Source: Solitalea longa (GTDB lineage Bacteria > Bacteroidota > Bacteroidia > Sphingobacteriales > Sphingobacteriaceae). Taken from it: a stretch of DNA of 64,000 bases. The notes under the pieces were generated by a model. That model had not been told where the DNA came from and did not search any database. It saw only the letters and a list, made by a program, of their open reading frames with translations. Where the stretch lies: positions 124,001-188,000 of the forward strand of contig NZ_PQVF01000003.1 of NCBI RefSeq assembly GCF_002920915.1, written 5' to 3'. Every line of letters starts with the position of its first letter. Position 1 is the first letter of the stretch. A program made the position numbers and the translations under genes. Below, one piece after another: positions 33,516 to 43,204 of the stretch.

Positions 33516-36326
33516 ATGAGATTTACTTTCGTATTACTGGCTCTTGTATTTTCCATTCATTCCTCTTTTTCTCAGAATAAAAAAACAAACGATTCACAAA
33601 GCTATCGCGAACGGATTGAACTAAGTGGCGAATGGCAATTTGTATTAGATACAGCCAATGCGGGCGTTAAGCAAAAGTGGTTTTCGAAAAATCTTCCTGA
33701 AGCGATCAAGCTCCCACAAACTACTGATGAGGCTCATAAAGGCTTTCTGAATAAAGACACCAGTACGATGCATTTGAACAGGGTCTATCGTTATGAAGGC
33801 GCGGCTTGGTATCGGAAAAAAGTAACCATTCCTAAATCGTTTGGAAACCACTATGTAGAGTTGTTTTTGGAGCGAACCAAATCTTCGATGATTTGGGTAG
33901 ATGATCAGTTAGTTGGAAATTCAACACTTCTTCAATCGGCACAGAGTTTTGATGTGAGCAAATACCTGACACCCGGCGAGCACTTTATTACCATTCGCAT
34001 TGATAACTCATTAAAACTGACTCCCTACGGAAACGTACATATTTATTCAGATGACACGCAAACCAACTGGAATGGTATCATTGGTAAGTTGTATTTAGAA
34101 GCTTCAGCCAAAACTCATATAACCGAGCTTCAGGTTTTCCCTCATATCGAAAACAAAAGCTTTACTATTAAGCTGGAAATAGATAATCCATCTGGTTTAA
34201 AAAATGCTACGGTTGATCTGTTAGTGGAGAAACAAAAAGATGGAAAGGTTCAACAGTTAAAAACCGTTAAACAAACTATAAAGCTTGACAATGTTGTTGA
34301 GTTAAGCTATGATGTAAGTCAAGACCTTGATCTGTGGGATGAATATCAACAACCTATTTATAAACTCACGGCCATTGTTTCTACCGGAAAATCTAAAGAT
34401 GCTCAGTCGGTTAGATTTGGAATGCGCAAGTTTGCTGTAAAGGGCACTCAGTTTACCATAAACGACCGCACAACCTTTTTAAGAGGTAAGCATGAGGCCT
34501 GTGTTTTTCCACTTACTGGGCACCCGCCAATGGATGTGGAAGGCTGGTTACATGTGCTGAAAATAGCTAAGTCATACGGCATCAATCATTATCGTTTTCA
34601 TTCTTATTGTCCGCCGGAAGCCGCTTTTACAGCTGCAGACCAGGTTGGGATTTATTTACAGCCGGAACTTCCTTTTTGGGGTGAGTTGAACACCGATTCG
34701 CTAGCTACCATGCTTCTTGAAGAGGGTAAGGCGATGCTGAAAAGTTACGCCAATCATCCATCTTTTGTTATGTTTTCGCATGGAAATGAGCTAGGCGGTA
34801 ACCTCGATAAAGTCCAAAAGAATATAGAAACCCTAAAGGCCTATGATAGCCGACCTTTATATACCGAAGGGTCGAATATTTACATCGGTTATCATGAGCC
34901 GGCGTCAATGTCCGATTTTTACTTAGGAGCAAGAACTCCTTCTGCCGGAGATACTACCTTAACCCATACTCGTTTAACGCATGCCTTTGTTGATTCGCGT
35001 GATGGCGGAATTCTGAATACTCAACTGCCTTCAACAAATGTGAATTTTGATTATGCGGTTTCTAAGATCAAAATTCCGGTAGTGAGCCATGAAATAGGGC
35101 AGTATCAGATATATCCTGATTTCAACGAGATCAAAAAATACACCGGGGTATTGGAAGCCCGAAATTTGATGGTTTTCAGGGACCGTTTGAAAAAGGCCGG
35201 AATGCTCGATCAGGATCTGGCTTTTCAAAAGGCTTCTGGAGCATGGTCGGCATTGTGTTATAAAGCTGAGATGGAAGCTGCTATCAGAACCAAAGGATTT
35301 GGAGGGTTTCAACTGCTCGATCTGCAGGATTTTCCGGGGCAGGGAACAGCGCTAGTTGGTATTCTGGATGCATTTATGGATAGCAAAAATGTGATCAGCA
35401 AGCAGGATTGGCTTAACTCATGTAATGATGTGGTAGTGTTGTTGGAGTTTCCGAAGTATTGTTATACCAATAAGGAAACGTTTACCGCAGATATAGTGGT
35501 TGCCAATTATTCCAATAAATCTGTGAATGACCTTCATTGGCAAATTAAAAACAGCAGTGGTGTTGTATTGAAAGAGGGAATATTGAATGATTTGAAAATT
35601 GATGTTGGAGGTTTAACTAATGCAGCAAATGTGAGTTTCCTGCTTTCGGAGATAACCAAACCGGAGAGGCTAACTATTAACTTGTCGGTAAAAAATGGCC
35701 ATTATACCAATTCGTATCCTATTTGGGTTTATCCGGAATTAAAGACGATTCCTGTTTCAGAAAACGTGACCGTTGTTAACAGATTAACAGATGAGGCAAT
35801 GACCAAACTGAAGGCTGGAGCTAAGATGTTATTGTTCCCGCAAACAGCTGATGTTAAGAAAAATAGTGTTGCAGGATTATTTCCGCCTGAATTTTGGAAC
35901 TGGGGAATGTTTAAAGGTATTAGTGAATGGGCCAAGAAACCCGTTTCTCCGGGTACTTTGGGTATTTTAGCCGATCCGCAGCATCCAATTTTTAAATCCT
36001 TTCCAACCGATTCACATACCAACTGGCAATGGTTCTCGATCATAAAAGCCAGTAATGCACTAATATTGGATGATTTAAACAAGAATTACCGGCCTATTGT
36101 TCAGGTGATTGATAACCTTGAGCGGAACCATAAATTAGGTTTGGTGTTCGAGTTTAAGGTTGGCGATGGAAAATTGTTGGTGTGCATGTCGCAATTGCCT
36201 GAACTGCTAAAAAATCCAGAAGGTTTACAATTCTATCAATCGTTGATCAACTACATGAATTCAGCAGATTTCTATCCTAAGTATGAAATTCAAACTGTAG
36301 AATTGAGCAAGTTGTTGGGAATTTAA
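33516..36326 (+). CDS. Glycoside hydrolase family 2 enzyme, secreted
   Basis: A 936-residue retaining beta-glycosidase. The signal peptide ends SSFSQ. Then follow the sugar-binding jelly roll (GEWQFVLDT near residue 38 and the AAWYRKKVTIP segment), an Ig-like domain and the TIM barrel from about residue 300. The acid/base is Glu425 in MFSHGNELGG, and the nucleophile is Glu526 in VVSHEIGQYQIYPD. A long C-terminal part of about 330 residues is beta-rich. Exact specificity (galactosidase, glucuronidase or glucosidase) is not visible. Its position before the SusCD locus, with the regulator between, suggests that it belongs to the locus. Confidence 0.9.
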   Translation: MRFTFVLLALVFSIHSSFSQNKKTNDSQSYRERIELSGEWQFVLDTANAGVKQKWFSKNLPEAIKLPQTTDEAHKGFLNKDTSTMHLNRVYRYEGAAWYRKKVTIPKSFGNHYVELFLERTKSSMIWVDDQLVGNSTLLQSAQSFDVSKYLTPGEHFITIRIDNSLKLTPYGNVHIYSDDTQTNWNGIIGKLYLEASAKTHITELQVFPHIENKSFTIKLEIDNPSGLKNATVDLLVEKQKDGKVQQLKTVKQTIKLDNVVELSYDVSQDLDLWDEYQQPIYKLTAIVSTGKSKDAQSVRFGMRKFAVKGTQFTINDRTTFLRGKHEACVFPLTGHPPMDVEGWLHVLKIAKSYGINHYRFHSYCPPEAAFTAADQVGIYLQPELPFWGELNTDSLATMLLEEGKAMLKSYANHPSFVMFSHGNELGGNLDKVQKNIETLKAYDSRPLYTEGSNIYIGYHEPASMSDFYLGARTPSAGDTTLTHTRLTHAFVDSRDGGILNTQLPSTNVNFDYAVSKIKIPVVSHEIGQYQIYPDFNEIKKYTGVLEARNLMVFRDRLKKAGMLDQDLAFQKASGAWSALCYKAEMEAAIRTKGFGGFQLLDLQDFPGQGTALVGILDAFMDSKNVISKQDWLNSCNDVVVLLEFPKYCYTNKETFTADIVVANYSNKSVNDLHWQIKNSSGVVLKEGILNDLKIDVGGLTNAANVSFLLSEITKPERLTINLSVKNGHYTNSYPIWVYPELKTIPVSENVTVVNRLTDEAMTKLKAGAKMLLFPQTADVKKNSVAGLFPPEFWNWGMFKGISEWAKKPVSPGTLGILADPQHPIFKSFPTDSHTNWQWFSIIKASNALILDDLNKNYRPIVQVIDNLERNHKLGLVFEFKVGDGKLLVCMSQLPELLKNPEGLQFYQSLINYMNSADFYPKYEIQTVELSKLLGI

Positions 36327-36460
36327 AAAATCAAAAGCAAGCATAAATTACAGCATACTTTGGGGTAAACAGTTTGGCTAGTGTTTAAAAATCAGTATCT
36401 TTTATCAAACATTACAAATGGTAAAAATTAAATTCCTGTACTTTTAAACATTAAACGATT

Positions 36461-36847
36461 ATGAAAAAAATTGCGCTCTTATTGATTATTGCACTTGCTA
36501 GTATTCAGGTTGCCAGTGCCCAAAAGAAATGGGCAGATCTTTCAAAAGAAGAAAAAGTTTCAAAAGCCAAGGCATTTAGGGCTGATAATCAAAATTACCT
36601 GAAAACCACATTGGGCATGACCCCAACACAGTTAACTGATATTGATAACGTTAATGCCTGCTATCTTTCTACCCTCGATAGAATCGATCGCTACGGAAAA
36701 ACAGATGAGGATAAAGAGAAATTAGCCGAATTCGCTACCGCCGCTCGAAGCGCTCAACTCGACGCAATTATGGGTACTGAAAAACGCGATAAGTTTGTTG
36801 CCTACGTTCAGGAGAAACTGAAAAAAGCAGGTGTTAATTTGGAATAA
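36461..36847 (+). CDS. Small secreted helical protein, 128 aa
   Basis: A signal peptide (residues 1-20, ending VASAQ) precedes a highly charged, helix-rich mature part (KKWADLSKEEKVSKAKAFRA, GMTPTQLTDIDNVNACYL). The pattern of 'L..eE+...k', a 'MTP.Q' turn and a final helix recalls small Spy/CpxP-like periplasmic proteins of Bacteroidota, but I cannot name a family. It has its own strong terminator. Confidence 0.75.
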   Translation: MKKIALLLIIALASIQVASAQKKWADLSKEEKVSKAKAFRADNQNYLKTTLGMTPTQLTDIDNVNACYLSTLDRIDRYGKTDEDKEKLAEFATAARSAQLDAIMGTEKRDKFVAYVQEKLKKAGVNLE

Positions 36848-36867
36848 TTCATAAATAAAGACCCTTT

Positions 36868-36908
36868 ATAAATGCCCTTGCAAGCTTATGTATTGCAGGG
36901 GTATTTAT
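36868..36908 (+). terminator. Terminator after small secreted protein gene
   Basis: 16-bp stem (36868-36883 with 36893-36908) with two G-T pairs, 9-base loop, followed by TTTG. Confidence 0.75.
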
Positions 36909-36996
36909 TTTGATTGAAGCTTAGAAGTTAGATAAGCAAACATTTTCTTATTTTACGGTATACCAATTTATCATCTTACCAAATTTTGCAAGAATT

Positions 36997-39888
36997 ATGC
37001 AGTGTACTCTACGTCGCTTTTGCTTCCTCATTTTATTCTTCCAACTCGTATATACTTCAGGTTTTGCCACCAATATCAATGGAATAGGGGTCCCCTTTGT
37101 TGAAAATTACTCCAAATTGACCTACCAGGCTGGAAATCAAAACTGGTCGGTGGCCAAGGGGAAGAATGGCGTAATGTATTATGGTAATTCCGAAGGTTTG
37201 CTCAGCTTCGATGGCCGTTACTGGCAGCTGTTTAAAATGCCCAATAATGTAATTGTGCGTAGTGTTGCAACGGATCAGAATAAGGTTTATACCGGTGGAT
37301 TTGGAGAGTTTGGCTACTGGACCTACAATGCCGAAGGTAAGTTTGGCTATACTTCGTTAATTTCTTTAATTCCTAAAAACAATCCGCTTAATGGTGAAGT
37401 ATGGAAGATCTATGTTGATGCCGACAAGGTGATTTTTCAATCGTTCGACTGTATATATATCTATCAAAAGGGCAGGATAACGGTGGTGAATGCTAAGGAG
37501 CCTTATTTGTTTTTGTTTAAGGTAGGAAACAGGTATTTCGCGCAAAAGCTTGCCAATGGTTTATACGAATTGAAAGATCATGCGCTCGAATTAATAAAAG
37601 GTACTGAAGAAATTGGTCAGTCGGGAGTGTTATCAGTACTTGCTTTTGGTGCAAAAATTATAATTGGAACAGCCAAAAATGGGCTCTTTGTTTATGAGAA
37701 TAATGAGGTTAAACCTTGGAAAACGCAGGCTGATGATTTTCTGAAAACATATCAGCTGAATAATGGAACCGTTCTTTTTGATAAATATGTGGCTTATGGA
37801 ACTATTCTCAACGGTATTATTATTATCGATGAACAGGGTAATGTAATTCAGCGTATTAATAAATCCAGTGGGCTGCAAAATAATACGGTTTTAAGTTTAT
37901 ATACAGATGAATACCAGAATCTATGGGCCGGATTGGATAATGGTATTGATCGTATTGAACTGAATTCTTCGCTATATTTTTATTTTGATAAGGCAGGACA
38001 ATTTGGAACAGTTTATTCAAGTATAATCCATCAGAATAAAATTTACATAGGTACCAACCAGGGCCTTTTTTATAGCCCATGGCCTGTTTCTGGTAACAGT
38101 TTCCACAACTTCGATTTTAAATTTATTCCTAACTCTCAGGGACAGGTTTGGGATCTATCACTAATTGATGGTAAACTTTTCAGCGGAAGTAATGAAGGAA
38201 CTTTTTTGGTAAATAATGGTTCGCTTCAAAAGATCTCATCCATAAATGGCGGATGGGTAATCAAAAAGCTTAATTCAAACCCTAATTATCTCATCCAGGG
38301 AAATTATACCGGCATCGCCATTTATCGTAAAGATGCTGCTGGGAACTGGCAGCTTCTTAACCAGTTAAAGGGTTTTGGAGAGCCCTCCAGATATATTGAG
38401 CAAGACGCCCGTGGACAGTTATGGGTGAGTCATGCCTACAAGGGCATTTACAAGGTTACGCTTTCAGCCGATTTGTTATTGGCAACAACAGTTACCTATT
38501 TCGATGCAAAAAAAGGGCTTCCTAGCAGCTACAATGTAAATGTGTTTAGCCTTGAGGGTAAAATAGTGTTTTCGTCCGACAAGGGGTTTTATGTTTATGA
38601 TGATATTTCGGACAGGTTTAAACCCTACGTTGAGTTAAATGCATTGCTGGGTTCTTTCGCTTCCTCTAATAAGATCATAACTGCCGAAGGCAAGCGTTAC
38701 TGGTTGGTAAATCATGGAAAAGTAGCGCTGGCCAACTTTTCGGTACCGGGTAAAGTAAGTATTGATTCAGTTCAGTTCAATATGCTCAATGGGCATATGG
38801 TGCAGTATTACGAAAACATTAACCGAATTAATCCTTGGCTTTATTTGATAAGTGTTGATGATGGTTTTGTGCTTTACAATGAGAGCAACGATAGCTCCAA
38901 AAAAGCATTACTGCCAAAGGTTCTTATTCGTAAGATCGAAAACGCGACCGATAAGATTACGACCATTGCCGAAACTGATAGTTTAGCAAGCACCATCGTA
39001 TTGCCCCACAGTCAGAATAATATCCGTATTTCTTATGCGCTTCCTTATTTTCAAAAAGGAAATGTTATGTATCAATATTTTCTGGAAGGGTATTCAGGAG
39101 ATTGGTCTGAGTGGAGCATTCAAACCCAAAAAGATTTCACCAACCTGCCTTATGGTACTTACAAGTTTATGGTAAGAGCACAAGTGAAAGGGAGTTTAAT
39201 CACCAAAATAACAGTTTTTACTTTTAAAGTTTCACCACCATGGTATGCGAGCATGTGGGCATGGTTAATCTATTTACTTGTCGGTATTATTGCGATATTA
39301 AGATTCAGGAAGTTGTATTTCAGGAAATTGACTAAGCATCAGTTCGAAATTCAGGAACAATTGCAAAAGGAACAAGAAGAATTTCGCCGGCAGGAAGCCT
39401 TAGCGAATGAACGCAAGATTGCTCAATTGCAAAAGGAACAGCTGGAAGCTGATCTAGCAAGTAAAAAGAGGGAGATGGCGAACACCACCATGAATATTGT
39501 TTACAAAAATGAATTACTGGAAAAGATTAGGGATGAAATACATAACCTTACTGACACATCTGGTAATTTGCTTTCGTATGACCAGCTCAAGAAAATACAA
39601 AAAGTTATAGACGAGGGGATGAATGATGAACGTGACTGGAATGTTTTCGAGAATAGTTTTAATGAGGCGCAGGGTAATTTCTTTAAAAAATTGAAAAGTG
39701 CCCATCCTCACCTGGTGCCAAATGATCTAAAACTTTGCGCTTACCTCCGAATGAATATGAGCAGTAAGGAAATGGCATCACTGCTCAATATAACGGTTAG
39801 AGGAGTGGAGATCAGGCGCTACAGGTTGCGTAAAAAGCTGAATTTGCCACATGATAAGAATCTGGCTGAGTATCTCATGGAGCAATAA
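36997..39888 (+). CDS. Membrane-spanning propeller/Y_Y_Y regulator with LuxR-type HTH
   Basis: A 963-residue one-protein sensor. A signal peptide (1-24) is followed by periplasmic beta-propeller repeats (about 30-640; examples NLWAGLDNGIDRIEL and GQLWVSHAYKGIYKV) and a Y_Y_Y domain (about 665-745, VMYQYFLEGYSGDWSEWS). One membrane helix lies at about 751-768, then a charged coiled coil (about 770-840). The cytoplasmic C-terminus has a LuxR-like helix-turn-helix (DLKLCAYLRMNMSSKEMASL, VRGVEIRRYRLRKKL). Unlike hybrid two-component sensors it has no histidine kinase or receiver, so DNA binding must be controlled directly across the membrane. It lies next to the SusCD gene cluster, which lacks a sigma/FecR pair, and is the likely activator. 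Confidence 0.9.
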   Translation: MQCTLRRFCFLILFFQLVYTSGFATNINGIGVPFVENYSKLTYQAGNQNWSVAKGKNGVMYYGNSEGLLSFDGRYWQLFKMPNNVIVRSVATDQNKVYTGGFGEFGYWTYNAEGKFGYTSLISLIPKNNPLNGEVWKIYVDADKVIFQSFDCIYIYQKGRITVVNAKEPYLFLFKVGNRYFAQKLANGLYELKDHALELIKGTEEIGQSGVLSVLAFGAKIIIGTAKNGLFVYENNEVKPWKTQADDFLKTYQLNNGTVLFDKYVAYGTILNGIIIIDEQGNVIQRINKSSGLQNNTVLSLYTDEYQNLWAGLDNGIDRIELNSSLYFYFDKAGQFGTVYSSIIHQNKIYIGTNQGLFYSPWPVSGNSFHNFDFKFIPNSQGQVWDLSLIDGKLFSGSNEGTFLVNNGSLQKISSINGGWVIKKLNSNPNYLIQGNYTGIAIYRKDAAGNWQLLNQLKGFGEPSRYIEQDARGQLWVSHAYKGIYKVTLSADLLLATTVTYFDAKKGLPSSYNVNVFSLEGKIVFSSDKGFYVYDDISDRFKPYVELNALLGSFASSNKIITAEGKRYWLVNHGKVALANFSVPGKVSIDSVQFNMLNGHMVQYYENINRINPWLYLISVDDGFVLYNESNDSSKKALLPKVLIRKIENATDKITTIAETDSLASTIVLPHSQNNIRISYALPYFQKGNVMYQYFLEGYSGDWSEWSIQTQKDFTNLPYGTYKFMVRAQVKGSLITKITVFTFKVSPPWYASMWAWLIYLLVGIIAILRFRKLYFRKLTKHQFEIQEQLQKEQEEFRRQEALANERKIAQLQKEQLEADLASKKREMANTTMNIVYKNELLEKIRDEIHNLTDTSGNLLSYDQLKKIQKVIDEGMNDERDWNVFENSFNEAQGNFFKKLKSAHPHLVPNDLKLCAYLRMNMSSKEMASLLNITVRGVEIRRYRLRKKLNLPHDKNLAEYLMEQ

Positions 39889-39996
39889 TCACTACATCAT
39901 TACCTCTCATAAACAAATTGTAAAGCATACACTAAGTTGAGTTTTTTCTTGTGGCATACTAAGTGGATAAAGCAACTCTGTATGAGATAAACAGCT

Positions 39997-40032
39997 AAAA
40001 ATGGCCTCTTTATTAATAATGAGGCCATTTTT
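39997..40032 (+). terminator. Terminator after the propeller regulator
   Basis: 12-bp perfect stem AAAAATGGCCTC/GAGGCCATTTTT with a 12-base loop and a following GTTTTTTG. Separates the regulator from the SusC operon. Confidence 0.9.
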
Positions 40033-40148
40033 GTTTTTTGATGACGTATTAATGTAGAAGTGCTTTATTATGTTTCATGCAAATCTTCCCCCAAATTTAT
40101 AGTACGATCAATCTATAAACTGATTTATTAACAACTGATTTATCAACT

Positions 40149-43100
40149 ATGAAAAGATTATTTACCCACAGCCTGTTTGGGATAGTCCTCTGTTTCCTTT
40201 TCGTAAATTTTGCATTAGCCCAAAATGCAATTACGGTAAGCGGGAAAGTGACCGATGCGCAAGGTCTTGGCTTGCCTGCTGTAAGCGTTTCGGTTAAAGG
40301 AACTAACAAAGGTACCCAAACCAATGCCGAAGGAAGTTTTTCTCTTCAGGCAAGTGTTGGCAATACCCTTGTATTTAGTTATTTGGGTTTCCAAACCAAA
40401 GAAGTTCAGGTTACCGGAAGTACCTTAAATGTTCAGCTTATTGAAACCAGTACGGCCTTGGAACAGGTTGTTGTGATAGGTTATGGGGTTCAAAAGAAAC
40501 TGGATGTTACCGGTGCTGTAGCACAGGTTAAAGGTGAGGAAATCTCCAAACAATCGGTGCCTAACGCAGTAAGTGCCTTACAGGGAAAGGTTGCGGGTGT
40601 GCAAATTACTAATTCAGGTTCTGCCGGAACCTCGCCTCAAATTCGTATTCGGGGTTTGGGAACGGTGTATGGTGACGCAAATCCGCTGTATGTGGTGGAT
40701 GGAACCTGGTATAATGACATCGGATTCCTAAATCCATCGGATATCGAATCAATTAATATTTTAAAGGATGCTTCCAGTACAGCGATGTATGGTGTACGCG
40801 CTTCAAATGGAGTTGTGCTGATTACCACTAAAAGAGGTAAAGGAGACACACGAATAACCTATAATGGCTATGTGGGGCTGCAAACCATTAATAATACTAT
40901 TAAAATGGCCAATGCTTCGCAATATGCTACTTTAATAAATGAGCTGAATAACACTCCAACATTTGCCAATCCCGACGCTTTCGGCAACGGAACCGATTGG
41001 ATGACTGCGGTTACCAGAAATTCATTTACCACCAACCAATATTTAACTGTAAGCGGTGGCTCTGAAAAATCTTCTTACAATTTTTCTATTGGCTATTTTG
41101 GACAGGGAGGAAATGTAGAGAAGAATCAATACGATAGAATAACCGCTCGTCTGCAAAACGATATTCTGGCAACAAAATTTTTAAAAATAGGGTATAACGC
41201 CATCTTAGAAAACAAGAAATCAACTGATGTCCCCGACGATATTATTTATAAAGCTGTAACTGCCGCTCCGGTAGTTCCGGTACGTTATGCTGATGGATCC
41301 TGGGGAGATCCTGCTGATTATCCCGTAGGAAACGTTCCTAGTAACCCCGCACTTCAACTGGATGTATTTACACAAGAATCTAAAGGGAGAAGAATTACCG
41401 GAAGTGCGTTTGCTGAATTTTATATAGTAAAGGGCCTTACTTTCAAAACTAACTTCGGGGCCGAATATAATGAAATCGACCGCAGGACCTATAACCCGGT
41501 TTATAATTATGATACCGAGCTAGGGGCTGCCACTCATACCCAGTATAATCAAATAAGCTTGCTGACCATAAACCAGGATGAAAATAATAACTGGATATGG
41601 GAAAACACCCTTACCTATGAAAAGACGCTAGATAAACACCGCTTCACACTTTTGGGAGGTCTTTCGGCTCAACGTTATAAAAACTATTTCATAGAAGGTT
41701 CAGCACGTAACGTGCCTAATAGTACTTCAGGTGATATTTATTTAGCACTTGGCGATAACGATACCCGTACGCTTAAAGATGGCGGCGACTTATCAACGGC
41801 CCAATCCTATTTTGGTCGTATTAATTACGTTTATAATGATAAATACTTATTGAATGCTTCGTTCAGAGCGGATGGTTCTTCTAAATTTTCTCAAGATGAT
41901 AAATGGGGATATTTCCCTTCGGTAGGTATTGGATGGGTGATCAGTAGGGAAGAGTTTATGAAGAAATTCGACTTTATCAATGAACTTAAAATAAGAGGAA
42001 GTTGGGGTATTGTAGGGAACTCAGGTATTCAAACCAATATATCTACCTTAACTGTTGACCAAAAACCTGAATTTACCGCGGTGTTTGGCGGATTGCCTTA
42101 TACCGGGGCAAATATTACTTCAATTGTTCCTCCTGTGCTTGTTTGGGAGCGGGGTAACGGTACCGACTTTGCCATTGAAGGTGCGTTCATGAATAACCGG
42201 TTAACGGCCGAGCTCGATTGGTATAATCGTACTACAGAAAGGGCCATTTTCCCAATTCCAGTGTTAACATCTTTAGGAACTACTTCTTCGCAGCTTATAG
42301 GTAACCAGGCTGATATTCGAAACAGGGGTTTTGAGTTTAGTTTAGGTTGGAAAGATGGAAACAAATCAAATTTTACCTATTCATTAAACGCAAACTTAAG
42401 TATCAATAATAATAAGGTAACGAATGTAGAGTCGGGCGAAAATCCAATTTACGCTGGTGGTGATGCTGCAACAGGCGGGCAGCTAAGCACAATAACTGTA
42501 CAGGGTGAACCTATTGGTCAATTTTATGGATTGGTGGTAGATGGCATCTTCCAAAATGATGCTGAAGTAGCCGCTTCAGCTCAACCTGATGCAAGTCCGG
42601 GTGATTTCAAATATCATGATAAGGATGGCAATGGTATCATTGATGCCCGCGATCGTGAGGTGATCGGCAATCCAAATCCTAAATACATGTATGGTATTAA
42701 TACCAGCTTTGCTTATAAAGCTTTTGATCTGGCTGTTGATTTTCAAGGGGTGGCCGGTGTTGATATTTATAATGCGAACAAAGGAGTTCGTTTCGGTTCT
42801 GAGAATTACAGTGAAGATTTTTATAATAACCGTTGGCATGGTGCAGGAACCTCCAATTCTTATCCATCAGCCAATGTTGGTGGCGGACAAAATTATGTTC
42901 CTAATTCATGGTATGTTGAAAATGGTAGTTATTTCCGGATCCGCAATATTCAACTGGGTTACACTTTTGATACCAAGTTAATTTCGAAATGGAAAATGCA
43001 GAAGGTAAGAGTATATGTTAACGCTCAGAATCCGATCACTTTCTTTAGCTATACCGGTTTTAACCCGGAAGTAGGCACAGCAAAAAATGATGTTGGAGGT

Positions 43101-43187
43101 ACTCCAAAAACCATTAATACAGGTATTGACCGTGGGGTTTATCCTTTATATGCAACCTACAATTTTGGCTTAAACGTTACATTTTAA
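40149..43187 (+). CDS. SusC-type TonB-dependent transporter (no STN domain)
   Basis: Outer-membrane importer of 1012 residues. The signal peptide ends FALAQ. A carboxypeptidase-regulatory-like domain (VSGKVTDAQGLGLPAVSVSV) is followed by the TonB-box region (VVVIGYGVQKK), the plug (PLYVVDGTWYNDIG, SINILKDASSTAMYGVRASN) and a large barrel. The missing STN domain fits control by the one-component regulator upstream rather than by sigma/FecR. First gene of a compact operon running to 52715; the gap to SusD is 17 bp. Probable cargo: oligosaccharides of a beta-1,2-glucan, inferred from the enzymes downstream. Confidence 0.95.
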   Translation: MKRLFTHSLFGIVLCFLFVNFALAQNAITVSGKVTDAQGLGLPAVSVSVKGTNKGTQTNAEGSFSLQASVGNTLVFSYLGFQTKEVQVTGSTLNVQLIETSTALEQVVVIGYGVQKKLDVTGAVAQVKGEEISKQSVPNAVSALQGKVAGVQITNSGSAGTSPQIRIRGLGTVYGDANPLYVVDGTWYNDIGFLNPSDIESINILKDASSTAMYGVRASNGVVLITTKRGKGDTRITYNGYVGLQTINNTIKMANASQYATLINELNNTPTFANPDAFGNGTDWMTAVTRNSFTTNQYLTVSGGSEKSSYNFSIGYFGQGGNVEKNQYDRITARLQNDILATKFLKIGYNAILENKKSTDVPDDIIYKAVTAAPVVPVRYADGSWGDPADYPVGNVPSNPALQLDVFTQESKGRRITGSAFAEFYIVKGLTFKTNFGAEYNEIDRRTYNPVYNYDTELGAATHTQYNQISLLTINQDENNNWIWENTLTYEKTLDKHRFTLLGGLSAQRYKNYFIEGSARNVPNSTSGDIYLALGDNDTRTLKDGGDLSTAQSYFGRINYVYNDKYLLNASFRADGSSKFSQDDKWGYFPSVGIGWVISREEFMKKFDFINELKIRGSWGIVGNSGIQTNISTLTVDQKPEFTAVFGGLPYTGANITSIVPPVLVWERGNGTDFAIEGAFMNNRLTAELDWYNRTTERAIFPIPVLTSLGTTSSQLIGNQADIRNRGFEFSLGWKDGNKSNFTYSLNANLSINNNKVTNVESGENPIYAGGDAATGGQLSTITVQGEPIGQFYGLVVDGIFQNDAEVAASAQPDASPGDFKYHDKDGNGIIDARDREVIGNPNPKYMYGINTSFAYKAFDLAVDFQGVAGVDIYNANKGVRFGSENYSEDFYNNRWHGAGTSNSYPSANVGGGQNYVPNSWYVENGSYFRIRNIQLGYTFDTKLISKWKMQKVRVYVNAQNPITFFSYTGFNPEVGTAKNDVGGTPKTINTGIDRGVYPLYATYNFGLNVTF

Positions 43188-43204
43188 CATTAAAAATCAA
43201 GACC

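Noticed and set aside
36997-39888. Hybrid two-component sensor
   Set aside because: No histidine kinase or receiver motifs between the TM helix and the HTH.
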